Shown in pieces: positions 55,804-64,000 of a DNA stretch of 64,000 nt; position 1 is the first letter of the stretch; every line of letters starts with the position of its first letter. This stretch comes from Lysobacter_K koreensis. Its GTDB lineage: Bacteria; Pseudomonadota; Gammaproteobacteria; Xanthomonadales; Xanthomonadaceae. The stretch covers positions 124,001 through 188,000 of the forward strand of contig NZ_JBHTIH010000004.1 in the NCBI RefSeq assembly GCF_042677045.1, in the 5' to 3' direction. The notes beneath the pieces are model-generated. The model did not search any database. It saw only the letters and a program-made list of their open reading frames with translations, and was not told the DNA's origin. A program made the translations under genes and the position numbers.

Positions 55804-56441
55804 GTCGCGCTGGGTGGGCGGCGACGATGGTCGCCGCGGCGCTGACTCCGGTGCTGGCGCTGGCCCAGGTAGCGGCGCCTGCCGCATCGGGCCACGACCA
55901 CGCCCGGATCCACGACGCCGCGGGCATCGGCGCCAGCGGCCGGGTGGCGATCAACCAGGCCGCCGGCAGCGGCAACACGCAGGCCAGCCTGGCGGCGCTC
56001 GCGATCGCCGGCGACGGCCGCGGCCTGGGCGGGCTGCACGCCCGCCAGCGCCCGCAGGCCGACCTGCCGACCGCGCTGCGCCAACGCGCGGCCAGCGCGC
56101 GGATCGGTGCGGAATCGTTCGCCGGCAGCGCGGGCCTGGTGTCGCTCAACCAGGCCGCCGGCAGCGGCAACGCGCAATTGAACCTGTTCGCGATCGGCCA
56201 CGGCGACCCCGCCGCGTCGGTCGCGGGCGACATCGTCGTGCTCAACGACGCCGCGCTCGCGGCGGTCGCCGGCGACAACCGAACTGAGGGGGCTGAAACC
56301 GCGTCCGCGATCCGCGAGGCCGCCATCGATGGCGGGTCCTTCCGCGGCAGCCAGGGCGTGGTGCAGGTCAATCAGACGGCCGGGGTCGGCAATGCCTCGG
56401 TCAACGCCATCGTGCTCCAGCTGCCCCGGGGCGCGCTTTGA
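55800..56441 (+). CDS. Secreted repeat protein, FapB-like candidate minor amyloid subunit
   Basis: A 213-residue product starting at a GTG coupled to the previous stop. The signal peptide ends at TPVLALAQ (residue 23). Three imperfect repeats share one pattern: GRVAINQAAGSGNTQAS (48-63), GLVSLNQAAGSGNAQLN (112-128) and GVVQVNQTAGVGNASVN (186-202). Gly, Asn and Gln spacing of this kind suits stacked beta-strands. FapB, the nucleator in Pseudomonas, is of similar size and lies second in the operon. Unlike the next protein it has no CxxC. Nucleator function is inferred. Confidence 0.7.
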   Translation: MSRAGWAATMVAAALTPVLALAQVAAPAASGHDHARIHDAAGIGASGRVAINQAAGSGNTQASLAALAIAGDGRGLGGLHARQRPQADLPTALRQRAASARIGAESFAGSAGLVSLNQAAGSGNAQLNLFAIGHGDPAASVAGDIVVLNDAALAAVAGDNRTEGAETASAIREAAIDGGSFRGSQGVVQVNQTAGVGNASVNAIVLQLPRGAL

Positions 56442-56491
56442 ACGTTGCAACACCACCACGAGTGTCCAAGAAAACAACCTAGGAGCAATAC

Positions 56492-57295
56492 ATGAAACTG
56501 CATCGCACCCTGCTTGCCATCGGTCTGGCGTCCCTGTTCGTGGCCGGCCCGGCGCTGGCCGTCGAAGACGCCGACGACGCGTTCCTGGACAACGTCACCA
56601 GCCTGTGGGACATCACCGACACCTTCGGTCTGGTGTTCATCGACGGCTCGGTCGAAGTCAGCGCGCGCTCCGGCGCCGTGGTCGAGCAGACCCAGCTCAC
56701 CGGCGGCCTGTTCAGCAACCACCTGACCGGCGACTCCAACCTCAGCGCGACGATGGGCTCGGCACTGGACGGCGCCAGCGGCAACATCGGCGTCAACATC
56801 GCCGCCGGCGTCGGCAACGCCCAGTCCAACGATGCCGCGCTGTCGTCGCTGACCGATGACTCCAACGCCGACGCCACCTACGCCTCGGCGATGGTGTTCT
56901 CCGACCAGACCGCCTACGACAACACCGCCGAAGCGACCTGGTTCAACGACTACGACGCCGCGGTGACCGACGGTGCCCTGGCCGGCGCGACCGGCAACAT
57001 CGGCGTCAACGTCGCCGCCGGCGTCGGCAACGCGCAGTCCAACGCGCTGGCCGCCTCGACCAACAGCGCCGGTACCGTCGCCTATGCGACCTCCGACAGC
57101 AACCAGGAAGCCGACGGCAACGAGATCTCGCTCGATTTCCTGCCGAGCCTGAACCTGACCGCCAGCCTCGACGGCGGCGCGCTCAACGGCGCCTCGGGCA
57201 ACATCGGCGTCAACATCGCCTCCGGCGTCGGCAACCTGCAGCACAACAGCCTGGCGATCGCCAGCGCCTCGACCTGCGTCACCTGCGCCAAGTAA
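56492..57295 (+). CDS. Secreted repeat protein with C-terminal CxxC, FapC-like candidate major amyloid
   Basis: A 267-residue product. The signal peptide ends at GPALA (residue 23). Three near-identical repeats lie at about 94-113 (ASGNIGVNIAAGVGNAQSN), 165-184 and 233-252, separated by acidic, Asn/Ser/Thr-rich spacers. The protein ends in TCVTCAK: a terminal CxxC is a noted feature of Pseudomonas FapB and FapC. The mature chain is acidic and low in other cysteines. AGGAG precedes the ATG. Strong hairpins follow the gene. It is the best candidate fibre subunit; amyloid formation is inferred. Confidence 0.75.
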   Translation: MKLHRTLLAIGLASLFVAGPALAVEDADDAFLDNVTSLWDITDTFGLVFIDGSVEVSARSGAVVEQTQLTGGLFSNHLTGDSNLSATMGSALDGASGNIGVNIAAGVGNAQSNDAALSSLTDDSNADATYASAMVFSDQTAYDNTAEATWFNDYDAAVTDGALAGATGNIGVNVAAGVGNAQSNALAASTNSAGTVAYATSDSNQEADGNEISLDFLPSLNLTASLDGGALNGASGNIGVNIASGVGNLQHNSLAIASASTCVTCAK

Positions 57296-57324
57296 GCGCA
57301 GCACACGTCACAACCGCGCTGCAC

Positions 57325-57347
57325 GGAGGCGGCAGGATGCCGCCTCC
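57325..57347 (+). terminator. Hairpin 1 after the FapC-like gene
   Basis: GGAGGCGGCA-GGA-TGCCGCCTCC, a perfect 10-base-pair stem, 29 bases after the stop. There is no T-run, so it is more likely an mRNA-stabilising or attenuating element than a full terminator. Confidence 0.6.
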
Positions 57348-57390
57348 AGCGCCGGCCTGCCGGCCAGCGCGGGTCCTGCACCATCGCCGA

Positions 57391-57419
57391 AGGGCGCCGC
57401 CAGCGAACGGCGGCGCCCT
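57391..57419 (+). terminator. Hairpin 2 after the FapC-like gene
   Basis: AGGGCGCCGCC-AGCGAAC-GGCGGCGCCCT, a perfect 11-base-pair stem, again without a T-run. It lies 28 bases before the protease gene. With hairpin 1 it could raise the amount of the subunit mRNA relative to the downstream genes. Confidence 0.6.
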
Positions 57420-57447
57420 CCGGCACTCATCGCAACGGGGATCGGGC

Positions 57448-58182
57448 ATGCGCGGACAGGTCACGTGGACACAGCGGCTTCGACGCGCCGGCGCGCGCGC
57501 GCTGCTGGCGGCCGTGGCGCTGGCGCTGGCGGCCCCGGTCGCCGCCCAGGCCACGCTCGACGCCAGCCGCATCGGCAGCGTGCCGGTAACCAAGCAGGTG
57601 CGCACGCTGCGTGACCTGCGCTACCGCGAGCTGGTGCCGCAACGCTACGACTTCAGCTGCGGCACCGCCGCGCTGGCGACGTTGCTGCAGTACGGCTACG
57701 GCTACGCGGACGTGTCCGAGGTCGAGCTGATCAAACGGATGATGGTCGGCGTCGACGCCCGGCAGATCGTCGCCAACGGCTTCTCGATGCTCGACATGAA
57801 GCGCTACGTAGAGAGCCTGGGGTTGAAAGGTCACGGCTTCCGCATCGACGCCGACGCGCTGTACCGGCTGAAGATGCCGGTCATCACCCTGATGGACATC
57901 AAGGGCTACAAGCATTTCGTGCTGGTGAAGGGCGCGCAGGCCGGGCGCGTGTTCATCGCCGACCCCGCGCTCGGGCACCGGGTGGTGTTCGAGGGCGATT
58001 TCATCAAGAACTGGAACGGCATCGTGTTCGCCGTGATCGCCGACCGGCCGCTGCTGGCCGACTCCTACCTGGTCAACAACCGCACCTCGCCGGCGCTGCA
58101 GCGGCGGGTCGACGCGCTGGACCGCGCGACCACGCCGCCGCGCGTGGTCGAGCTGGGCCTGGTCGCCGCTGACCTGTTCTGA
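57448..58182 (+). CDS. C39-family cysteine protease, FapD-like
   Basis: A 244-residue exported protein (signal peptide ending near APVAAQ, residue 34) with a C39 papain-like fold. Gln65 and Cys71 lie in LVPQRYDFSCGTAALATLL, His156 in KGYKHFVLVKG and Asp172 in FIADPALG, a complete catalytic set. Most C39 domains are fused to ABC exporters; free-standing periplasmic ones are characteristic of FapD, which has the same size and the fourth position in the operon. It probably processes operon products during secretion. This gene is the strongest single support for a Fap-like assignment, with the barrel gene. Confidence 0.85.
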   Translation: MRGQVTWTQRLRRAGARALLAAVALALAAPVAAQATLDASRIGSVPVTKQVRTLRDLRYRELVPQRYDFSCGTAALATLLQYGYGYADVSEVELIKRMMVGVDARQIVANGFSMLDMKRYVESLGLKGHGFRIDADALYRLKMPVITLMDIKGYKHFVLVKGAQAGRVFIADPALGHRVVFEGDFIKNWNGIVFAVIADRPLLADSYLVNNRTSPALQRRVDALDRATTPPRVVELGLVAADLF

Positions 58183-58215
58183 AGCCGGGCAGCGTATCCA
58201 AGAATCGAGGGTTCC

Positions 58216-58986
58216 GTGAACCGACATACACTCCCCCGTGCCCTGTTCCCGGTCCTCGTGGCAGTGGCAGCCGCGGCGCAACCCGCGGCTGCCCTGCCTC
58301 CTCAACGCCCGCAGGTGGTCGACGAACTCACCTTGTCGCAGGTTAGCGGCAAGTACTTCGGCGCCAACATGCTGGTCGGCCTGCGGGTCGACTTGGTGTC
58401 CACCCTGCACACGCCCCAGCAAGGCAGCGCGAGCGCTTCGGGCTCGCTGTCGATCCGCCGCGACGGCAACGGCTTCGAGGTGCAGGTCGACACCCGCAGC
58501 GGCGCGGTCGCGGGCCAGCACGGAGCGGCCAGCGCCGCCGGCAACCCTGCCAGTACCACCGGCGCCGAGACCGTGCGCGTCAACGGCATCGGCCAGGTCA
58601 GCCAGATCGCCGGCGACGGCAACGCTATGGCCAACCTGACCACGATCAGTTTCGAGCCCTCCGCCACGACCGCGGCGACGACCCACTTCAACGGACTCGC
58701 CTCCAGCCAGGCCAGCGCCGGGCCACTGACGGCGCGGATCAGCTTCGAGGACGGGGGCCTGCAACTGGGCGTGGCTGGGCCGGGCGCGCGGTTGGGCCAG
58801 CAGTTCAACGCCGGGGTCGACGGCCAAGCCGGGCGGATCAGCCAGGTCGGCCAGCTCGCCGGCCACGGTCTGGTGGGCAGCAACCAGCTGCACCTGCGGC
58901 TGGCGACCGAGGCGATGCCGGTGCACATGCAGCACCAGCTCGGTATCCAGCAGGCGCTGGCCGGTTTGTCCGCCTTGGGCCGTTGA
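58216..58986 (+). CDS. Secreted protein with shared repeat motifs, FapE-like
   Basis: A 256-residue product starting at GTG 58216 with GAGG five bases before it. The signal peptide ends near AQPAAA (residue 26). LTLSQVSGKYFGANMLVGLR follows, then two segments that echo the repeats of the upstream proteins: GIGQVSQIAGDGNAMANL (about 124-141) and GRISQVGQLAGHGLVGSNQL (about 206-225). FapE of Pseudomonas is a minor secreted component of similar size in the same position. Homology is inferred from position, size and motif echo. Confidence 0.65.
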   Translation: MNRHTLPRALFPVLVAVAAAAQPAAALPPQRPQVVDELTLSQVSGKYFGANMLVGLRVDLVSTLHTPQQGSASASGSLSIRRDGNGFEVQVDTRSGAVAGQHGAASAAGNPASTTGAETVRVNGIGQVSQIAGDGNAMANLTTISFEPSATTAATTHFNGLASSQASAGPLTARISFEDGGLQLGVAGPGARLGQQFNAGVDGQAGRISQVGQLAGHGLVGSNQLHLRLATEAMPVHMQHQLGIQQALAGLSALGR

Positions 58987-59035
58987 GACAGGCAGCGCGT
59001 TCCAGCGTGGCCCGGTTTTTGCCAGGGAAGACAAG

Positions 59036-60391
59036 ATGAGGTTGCGCCCGTTGCACGCCGCACTGTCCGCGGCCATCGCGTTCGCGCTGGCCGGTACCGC
59101 CCAAATCGCCCATGCCGCGCAGGATCCCGCCGCCAGTACCACCGCGCTGGACGTCGTGGATCCGGCGGCGCTGCAGGCGCAACTGCAGCAGTTCAGCGAC
59201 CTGCTGCAGTCGCAGCAGCGCGAGATCGAACGCCTGCGCCGGCAGGTGGACGACCTCGAACTGGCGCAACGCGGCCGCGGTGTGGGCGCGCCGGCCGGCA
59301 CGCTGGAAAGCCTGGCGCAGGACGCGGCCGCGATCCCGGCCACCAGCCCGCCCGCCGCCGAACCGCCGCCCGCGCCCGCCGCCGCCGCCGAGCCGGTTCA
59401 GGTCGGCGAGGCACGCCGCGAGGAGGACGCCGCGCGGCGCGAACAGGACAAGGCGCTGGTGGTCAACGAACACGCGCCGCTGTTCGAGCGCCGCTTCACG
59501 TTCGACGCCGGCCTGACCTACAGCTACTACGACCGGCGCCAGCTCGCGCTCAGCGGCTTCCTCGCGCTCGACGCGATCTTCCTGGGGACGATCAACCTCG
59601 ACCAGTCCAAGGCCACGGTCGGCACGCTCGACCTGACCGGCCGCTACGGCCTGACCGACCGCTTCAACCTCGAGTTCAGCCTGCCCTACGTCTGGCGCGA
59701 CACCCGCTTCGTCAGCGCCGGCGCGGGCGGGTCGTCGACCGCGATCAGCGAAGTGCAGATGCGCTCCAGCGGGATCGGCGACGCCAGCGTCGCGGCGTAC
59801 TACCAGCTGGTGAAGGAGTCGGCGCGCTGGCCCGACCTGGTCACCAGCCTGCGCGTGCGCGGGCCGAGCGGGCGCGACCCGTTCGGGCTCAAGCTGATCC
59901 AGCCCGACGGCACCAACAACAACCTCAACGTGCCGGAAAACCTGCCGACCGGCACCGGCATCTGGAGCACGACGTTCAACGTCTCGGCGTTGCGCACCTA
60001 CGACCCGGTGATCCTGTTCGGCAACCTGGGCTACACCTGGAACCGTCCGCAGGACTTCGACGACATCTCGCCGGTGCTCGACCAGGTATCGCCGGCGCAC
60101 GTTTCCCTGGGCAACACGATCGCGCTGAGCGGCGGCCTGGCGATCGCGCTCAACGACCGCAGCGCGGTCAGCCTCAGCGTTGCCAGCGCGTTGTCCGGCG
60201 CCACCCACACCCAGGCGCCGGGCAGCCGCGAGCAGCGCGTGGCCGGCAGTTCCAGCAACTCGACCACGCTCAACATCGGCGCGACCTACGCGCTGCCGTC
60301 GGGCTGGACGATCAACGGCCAGCTCGCCGCCGGGCTGACCCCGGACGCGCCCAATTTCGTGTTCGGGCTGCGCGCCTCGCATTCGTTCTGA
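59036..60391 (+). CDS. Outer-membrane beta-barrel exporter with coiled-coil N-terminus, FapF-like
   Basis: A 451-residue protein. The signal peptide ends near IAHAAQ (residue 29). Residues 44-78 form a coiled coil (LQAQLQQFSDLLQSQQREIE, then RLRRQVDDLELAQ), followed by an Ala/Pro linker. From about residue 150 to the end the sequence alternates like a beta-barrel (FTFDAGLTYSYYDRRQLALS, FNLEFSLPYVWRD) and closes with FGLRASHSF, a terminal Phe as in outer-membrane proteins. FapF, the amyloid secretion pore, has exactly this arrangement and size. It completes the operon. Confidence 0.85.
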   Translation: MRLRPLHAALSAAIAFALAGTAQIAHAAQDPAASTTALDVVDPAALQAQLQQFSDLLQSQQREIERLRRQVDDLELAQRGRGVGAPAGTLESLAQDAAAIPATSPPAAEPPPAPAAAAEPVQVGEARREEDAARREQDKALVVNEHAPLFERRFTFDAGLTYSYYDRRQLALSGFLALDAIFLGTINLDQSKATVGTLDLTGRYGLTDRFNLEFSLPYVWRDTRFVSAGAGGSSTAISEVQMRSSGIGDASVAAYYQLVKESARWPDLVTSLRVRGPSGRDPFGLKLIQPDGTNNNLNVPENLPTGTGIWSTTFNVSALRTYDPVILFGNLGYTWNRPQDFDDISPVLDQVSPAHVSLGNTIALSGGLAIALNDRSAVSLSVASALSGATHTQAPGSREQRVAGSSSNSTTLNIGATYALPSGWTINGQLAAGLTPDAPNFVFGLRASHSF

Positions 60392-60631
60392 GCGCACCTG
60401 CCGCGATCGGCCGATCGCAGCAACCGGCGGGCACAGACGCTCGCGCGGCTTGGCTATCGAGGAGCGCGGTTATCCGGAGGCCGCGTCGCCCGGTCACGCC
60501 TGCAAGCCCGGGCGCTGTTCTTCAGCTTAAACCCTAAGCCGTGCAACCCAAGCCGCCGACGTCAAGGGCCTGCGCCGCCGGGCCTCCCGCGTTCGCCGCA
60601 ATGACCGCGTGCGGCCGCCTTCGAGCGGCGC

Positions 60632-62077
<1,446 letters not shown>

Positions 62078-62148
62078 CTCCTGCTCCTTGCCCGTCGGCG
62101 CGTGGTCCGCGCACGACTCCTCCGGGCAAGTGTTATCAACGCCAGTGG

Positions 62149-62164
62149 TGACCGTTAGCGGTCA
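62149..62164. promoter_or_regulatory. TGACCG-N4-CGGTCA palindrome upstream of the activator gene
   Basis: A perfect 6-base dyad with spacer TTAG, 72 bases before the start codon at 62077, between the activator and fbp genes. It is a candidate autoregulatory site. No equivalent was noted in the Fap-like leader. Confidence 0.4.
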
Positions 62165-62276
62165 AGCCGATGACCGTGTCGCGTTCAGGTACATGAGCGA
62201 GTCAATCGCACCAAACCCCGCAAACACAACGCCGGGCGCGGCGGTCCGCACCGTCTACCTGAACCGCGAGCCGGAT

Positions 62277-63356
62277 TCAGCCGCCGTGCGCGGCGTCGTG
62301 GGCGTGGTGGTAGGCCACCGCCGCCTCGACCTCGTGCTTCGATCCCAAGAACACCGGCACCCGCTGGTGCAGGTGCACCGGCTGCACCTCGAGCATGCGC
62401 TGGCGGCCGGTGCTGGCCGCGCCGCCGGCCTGCTCGACCAGCAGGCTCATCGGGTTGGCCTCGTACATCAGGCGCAGCTTGCCGCCCTTGTCGGCGCACT
62501 TGGCGTCGAGGGGGTAAGTGAAGATGCCGCCGCGGGTCAGGATGCGGTGCACGTCGGCGACCATCGAGGCCACCCAGCGCATGTTGAAATCCTTGCCGCG
62601 CGGGCCGTCCTTGCCGGCGAGCAGGTCGCCGACATAGGCCTGCATCGGCGCCTGCCAGTGGCGCTGGTTGGACATGTTGACCGCGAATTCGCGGGTCTGC
62701 GCCGGGATCGTCATGCCGCGAGTGGTCAGCATGAAGCTGCCGACCTCGCGGTCGAGGGTGAACGCGTGGGTGCCGTTGCCGACGGTCAGCACCAGCATCG
62801 TGCTCGGGCCGTAGGTGGTGTAGCCGGCGCACACCTGGGCGGTGCCCGGCTGCAGGAAGTCCGCGTCGACCGGGCTGGTCACGCCGTCGGGGCAGCGCAG
62901 CACCGAGAAGATCGTGCCGACCGAGATGTTGACGTCGATGTTGCTGCTGCCGTCGAGCGGGTCGAACAGCAGCAGGTAGTTGCCGCGCGGGCTGGCGTCG
63001 GACATCGGCACCGAGTGGTCCATTTCCTCCGAGGCCATGCCGGCGAGGTGGCCGCCCCAGGCGTTGGCCTCGAGCAGGACATCGTTCGCGATCACGTCGA
63101 GCTTCTTCTGCGCCTCGCCCTGGATGTTGATGCTGGCCTTGCCGGCGCCGCCGGCCTCGCCGAGCACGCCGCCGAGCGCGCCCTTGCCGACCGCGATCGA
63201 GATGGTCTTGCAGGCGCGCGCGACGACCTCGACCAGCAGGCGCAGGTCGGCGCTGATGCGGCCGGCGCGCTGCTCCTCGATCAGGTAGCGGGTCAGCGAC
63301 ACGGCGCCGGTCGACGCGGTGGGGGTCGGGGCGGGGTGGGGTGCGAGATTCGACAT
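62277..63356 (-). CDS. fbp: Fructose-1,6-bisphosphatase class I
   Basis: A 359-residue gluconeogenic enzyme hydrolysing fructose 1,6-bisphosphate. The metal-binding motif FDPLDGSSNIDVNISVGTIF is exact. Other marks are GNYLLLFDPLDG, the substrate site region MRWVASMVADVHRILTRGG and KLRLMYEANPMSLLVEQAGG, followed by HLHQRVPVFLGSKHEVE. A short Pro/Thr-rich N-terminal extension precedes the domain. No gluconeogenic neighbours are seen. Confidence 0.96.
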   Translation of the reverse strand: MSNLAPHPAPTPTASTGAVSLTRYLIEEQRAGRISADLRLLVEVVARACKTISIAVGKGALGGVLGEAGGAGKASINIQGEAQKKLDVIANDVLLEANAWGGHLAGMASEEMDHSVPMSDASPRGNYLLLFDPLDGSSNIDVNISVGTIFSVLRCPDGVTSPVDADFLQPGTAQVCAGYTTYGPSTMLVLTVGNGTHAFTLDREVGSFMLTTRGMTIPAQTREFAVNMSNQRHWQAPMQAYVGDLLAGKDGPRGKDFNMRWVASMVADVHRILTRGGIFTYPLDAKCADKGGKLRLMYEANPMSLLVEQAGGAASTGRQRMLEVQPVHLHQRVPVFLGSKHEVEAAVAYHHAHDAAHGG

Positions 63357-63452
63357 GGACGCAGGCGGGCGGCAACGGGGGCGCCATTGTCGCCGATGTG
63401 CGGGCGCGGCTTCAGCCCGGACCCGTGGGCCGTCCGCGGTTTCGAACCGCGG

Positions 63453-63764
63453 TTATGCGGCCTGTTGCGTCAACCGCGCGGCCTGCCGGCGCACCAGCGC
63501 GGTCAGGGTCTCGCGCGCCATCGCCAGCATCAGCAAGGGCGCGGCCGGGTCGGCGGCGTCGAGCACGCGCTTGGCGGCCTCGACGGTATCGGTCGCGACC
63601 TCGGCGCCGTTGCCGTCGAGCAGCGCGCGCAGGCTGCGCGCGTGGCCGTCGAGGCGGCGTTCGAACTCCGGCTCGCAGCCCTGCCCGGCGCGGCGTACGG
63701 CCAGGGCCAGGCTCGCGTCGGCGCGGGCCAGTTCGGTGAGCAGTTCGTCGGCGCCTATCGTCAT
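63453..63764 (-). CDS. Small helical protein of unknown function
   Basis: A 103-residue product, largely alpha-helical by composition (ADELLTELARADASLALAVR, then AAKRVLDAADPAAPLLMLAM), with one cysteine and no signal peptide. It lies 96 bases upstream of fbp on the same strand and could be co-transcribed. No family is recognised; coding status rests on composition and an uninterrupted frame. Confidence 0.55.
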   Translation of the reverse strand: MTIGADELLTELARADASLALAVRRAGQGCEPEFERRLDGHARSLRALLDGNGAEVATDTVEAAKRVLDAADPAAPLLMLAMARETLTALVRRQAARLTQQAA

Positions 63765-64000
63765 GGAGCGATTCTCGAAGGGGCGGGTCGCAGGCGCTGA
63801 GATCGGCCCTGCGCTGACCGCGATGATCGGCAGGCGCTTGTGAGCGGCCGGTGAGGTCGGCCGCAGGTCGGGCGTTACTGGCCAATACGCCGTCCGCGGC
63901 GACCAGCGGCCGTGCCCGCGCCCTGTCTGGACTACCCGACGGCGAGGCGCGCAGTAGCGCGCGCGCGAACCGCCGTGCCTCAGTTTCCGGGCGGCAGCTG
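63765..64000. other. No supported gene at the right edge
   Basis: The 236 bases up to the window edge show no start with a ribosome site. On the minus strand a frame from the edge reads six residues (QLPPGN) to a TGA near 63980, which could be the very end of a gene lying outside the window, but this is too short to claim. Confidence 0.4.

Noticed and set aside
57448..58182. C39 protease as part of a bacteriocin exporter
   Set aside because: There is no ABC transporter domain, no double-glycine leader peptide gene nearby, and the neighbours are repeat proteins and a barrel, which fits FapD instead.
63979..64000. C-terminal end of a gene entering from the right edge
   Set aside because: Only six codons are visible, too few to support a feature.

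Overview
The window is chromosomal DNA of a very high-GC gammaproteobacterium, most likely Xanthomonadaceae (a Lysobacter-like genus). The best evidence is gene order around the replication origin: rpmH-rnpA-yidC-mnmE run rightwards, and dnaA-dnaN-recF-gyrB, a CPBP protease, an M48 peptidase, a TPR protein, tonB-exbB-exbD1-exbD2 and pdxJ run leftwards, the layout known from Xanthomonas. Intergenic regions carry GTAG-headed palindromes and CATTCCCGC/GCGGGAATG palindromes of the kinds common in Xanthomonadaceae. No tRNA, rRNA, CRISPR array, insertion sequence or prophage was seen.

Layout. 1-15 kb: DUF4344 metallopeptidase (cut by the window edge), AceK, a LysR regulator facing a tiny Cys/Gly-ended protein, a methyltransferase-like lipoprotein, RluE, a receiver/histidine-kinase hybrid, a PKHD hydroxylase, a sulfotransferase-like protein, HrpB, TatD. 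15-29 kb: a TonB-dependent receptor, a YadGH-type ABC exporter, ferredoxin-NADP reductase, an S33-type lipoprotein hydrolase, a NatAB-type ABC exporter, a PA0069-type radical SAM protein, cardiolipin synthase, PdxJ. 29-33 kb: tonB-exbB-exbD-exbD, plus a third exbD beyond a terminator. 34-47 kb: the origin block, with three exact GTTCCACGTGGAAC parS-like palindromes (two inside recF, one between recF and dnaN) and DnaA boxes in the dnaA-dnaN spacer. 47-54 kb: a YegD-like Hsp70, a lipoprotein with a TonB C-terminal domain, an SLC13 transporter, a PAS histidine kinase with its response regulator, and a second PKHD-type oxygenase.

The most interesting locus is 55.2-60.4 kb. Six co-directional genes for exported proteins match the Pseudomonas functional-amyloid operon fapABCDEF in order, size and features: two repeat-bearing secreted proteins (the second ending in CxxC), a C39 cysteine protease, another small secreted protein with related motifs, and an outer-membrane beta-barrel protein with an N-terminal coiled coil. 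An exact GG-N10-GC sigma-54 promoter lies upstream. A convergent gene encodes a VpsR-like AAA+ activator that retains the sigma-54 contact motif GAFTGA. I read this as a divergent Fap-like amyloid secretion system with its own activator.

Repeats form a second theme. A ~0.5 kb element occurs twice (5221-5726 and 49889-50367), next to hexamer arrays and short palindromes. GTAG-headed REP palindromes supply, or nearly supply, the TAG stop codons of three genes. The last 236 bases (63765-64000) hold no gene I can support.
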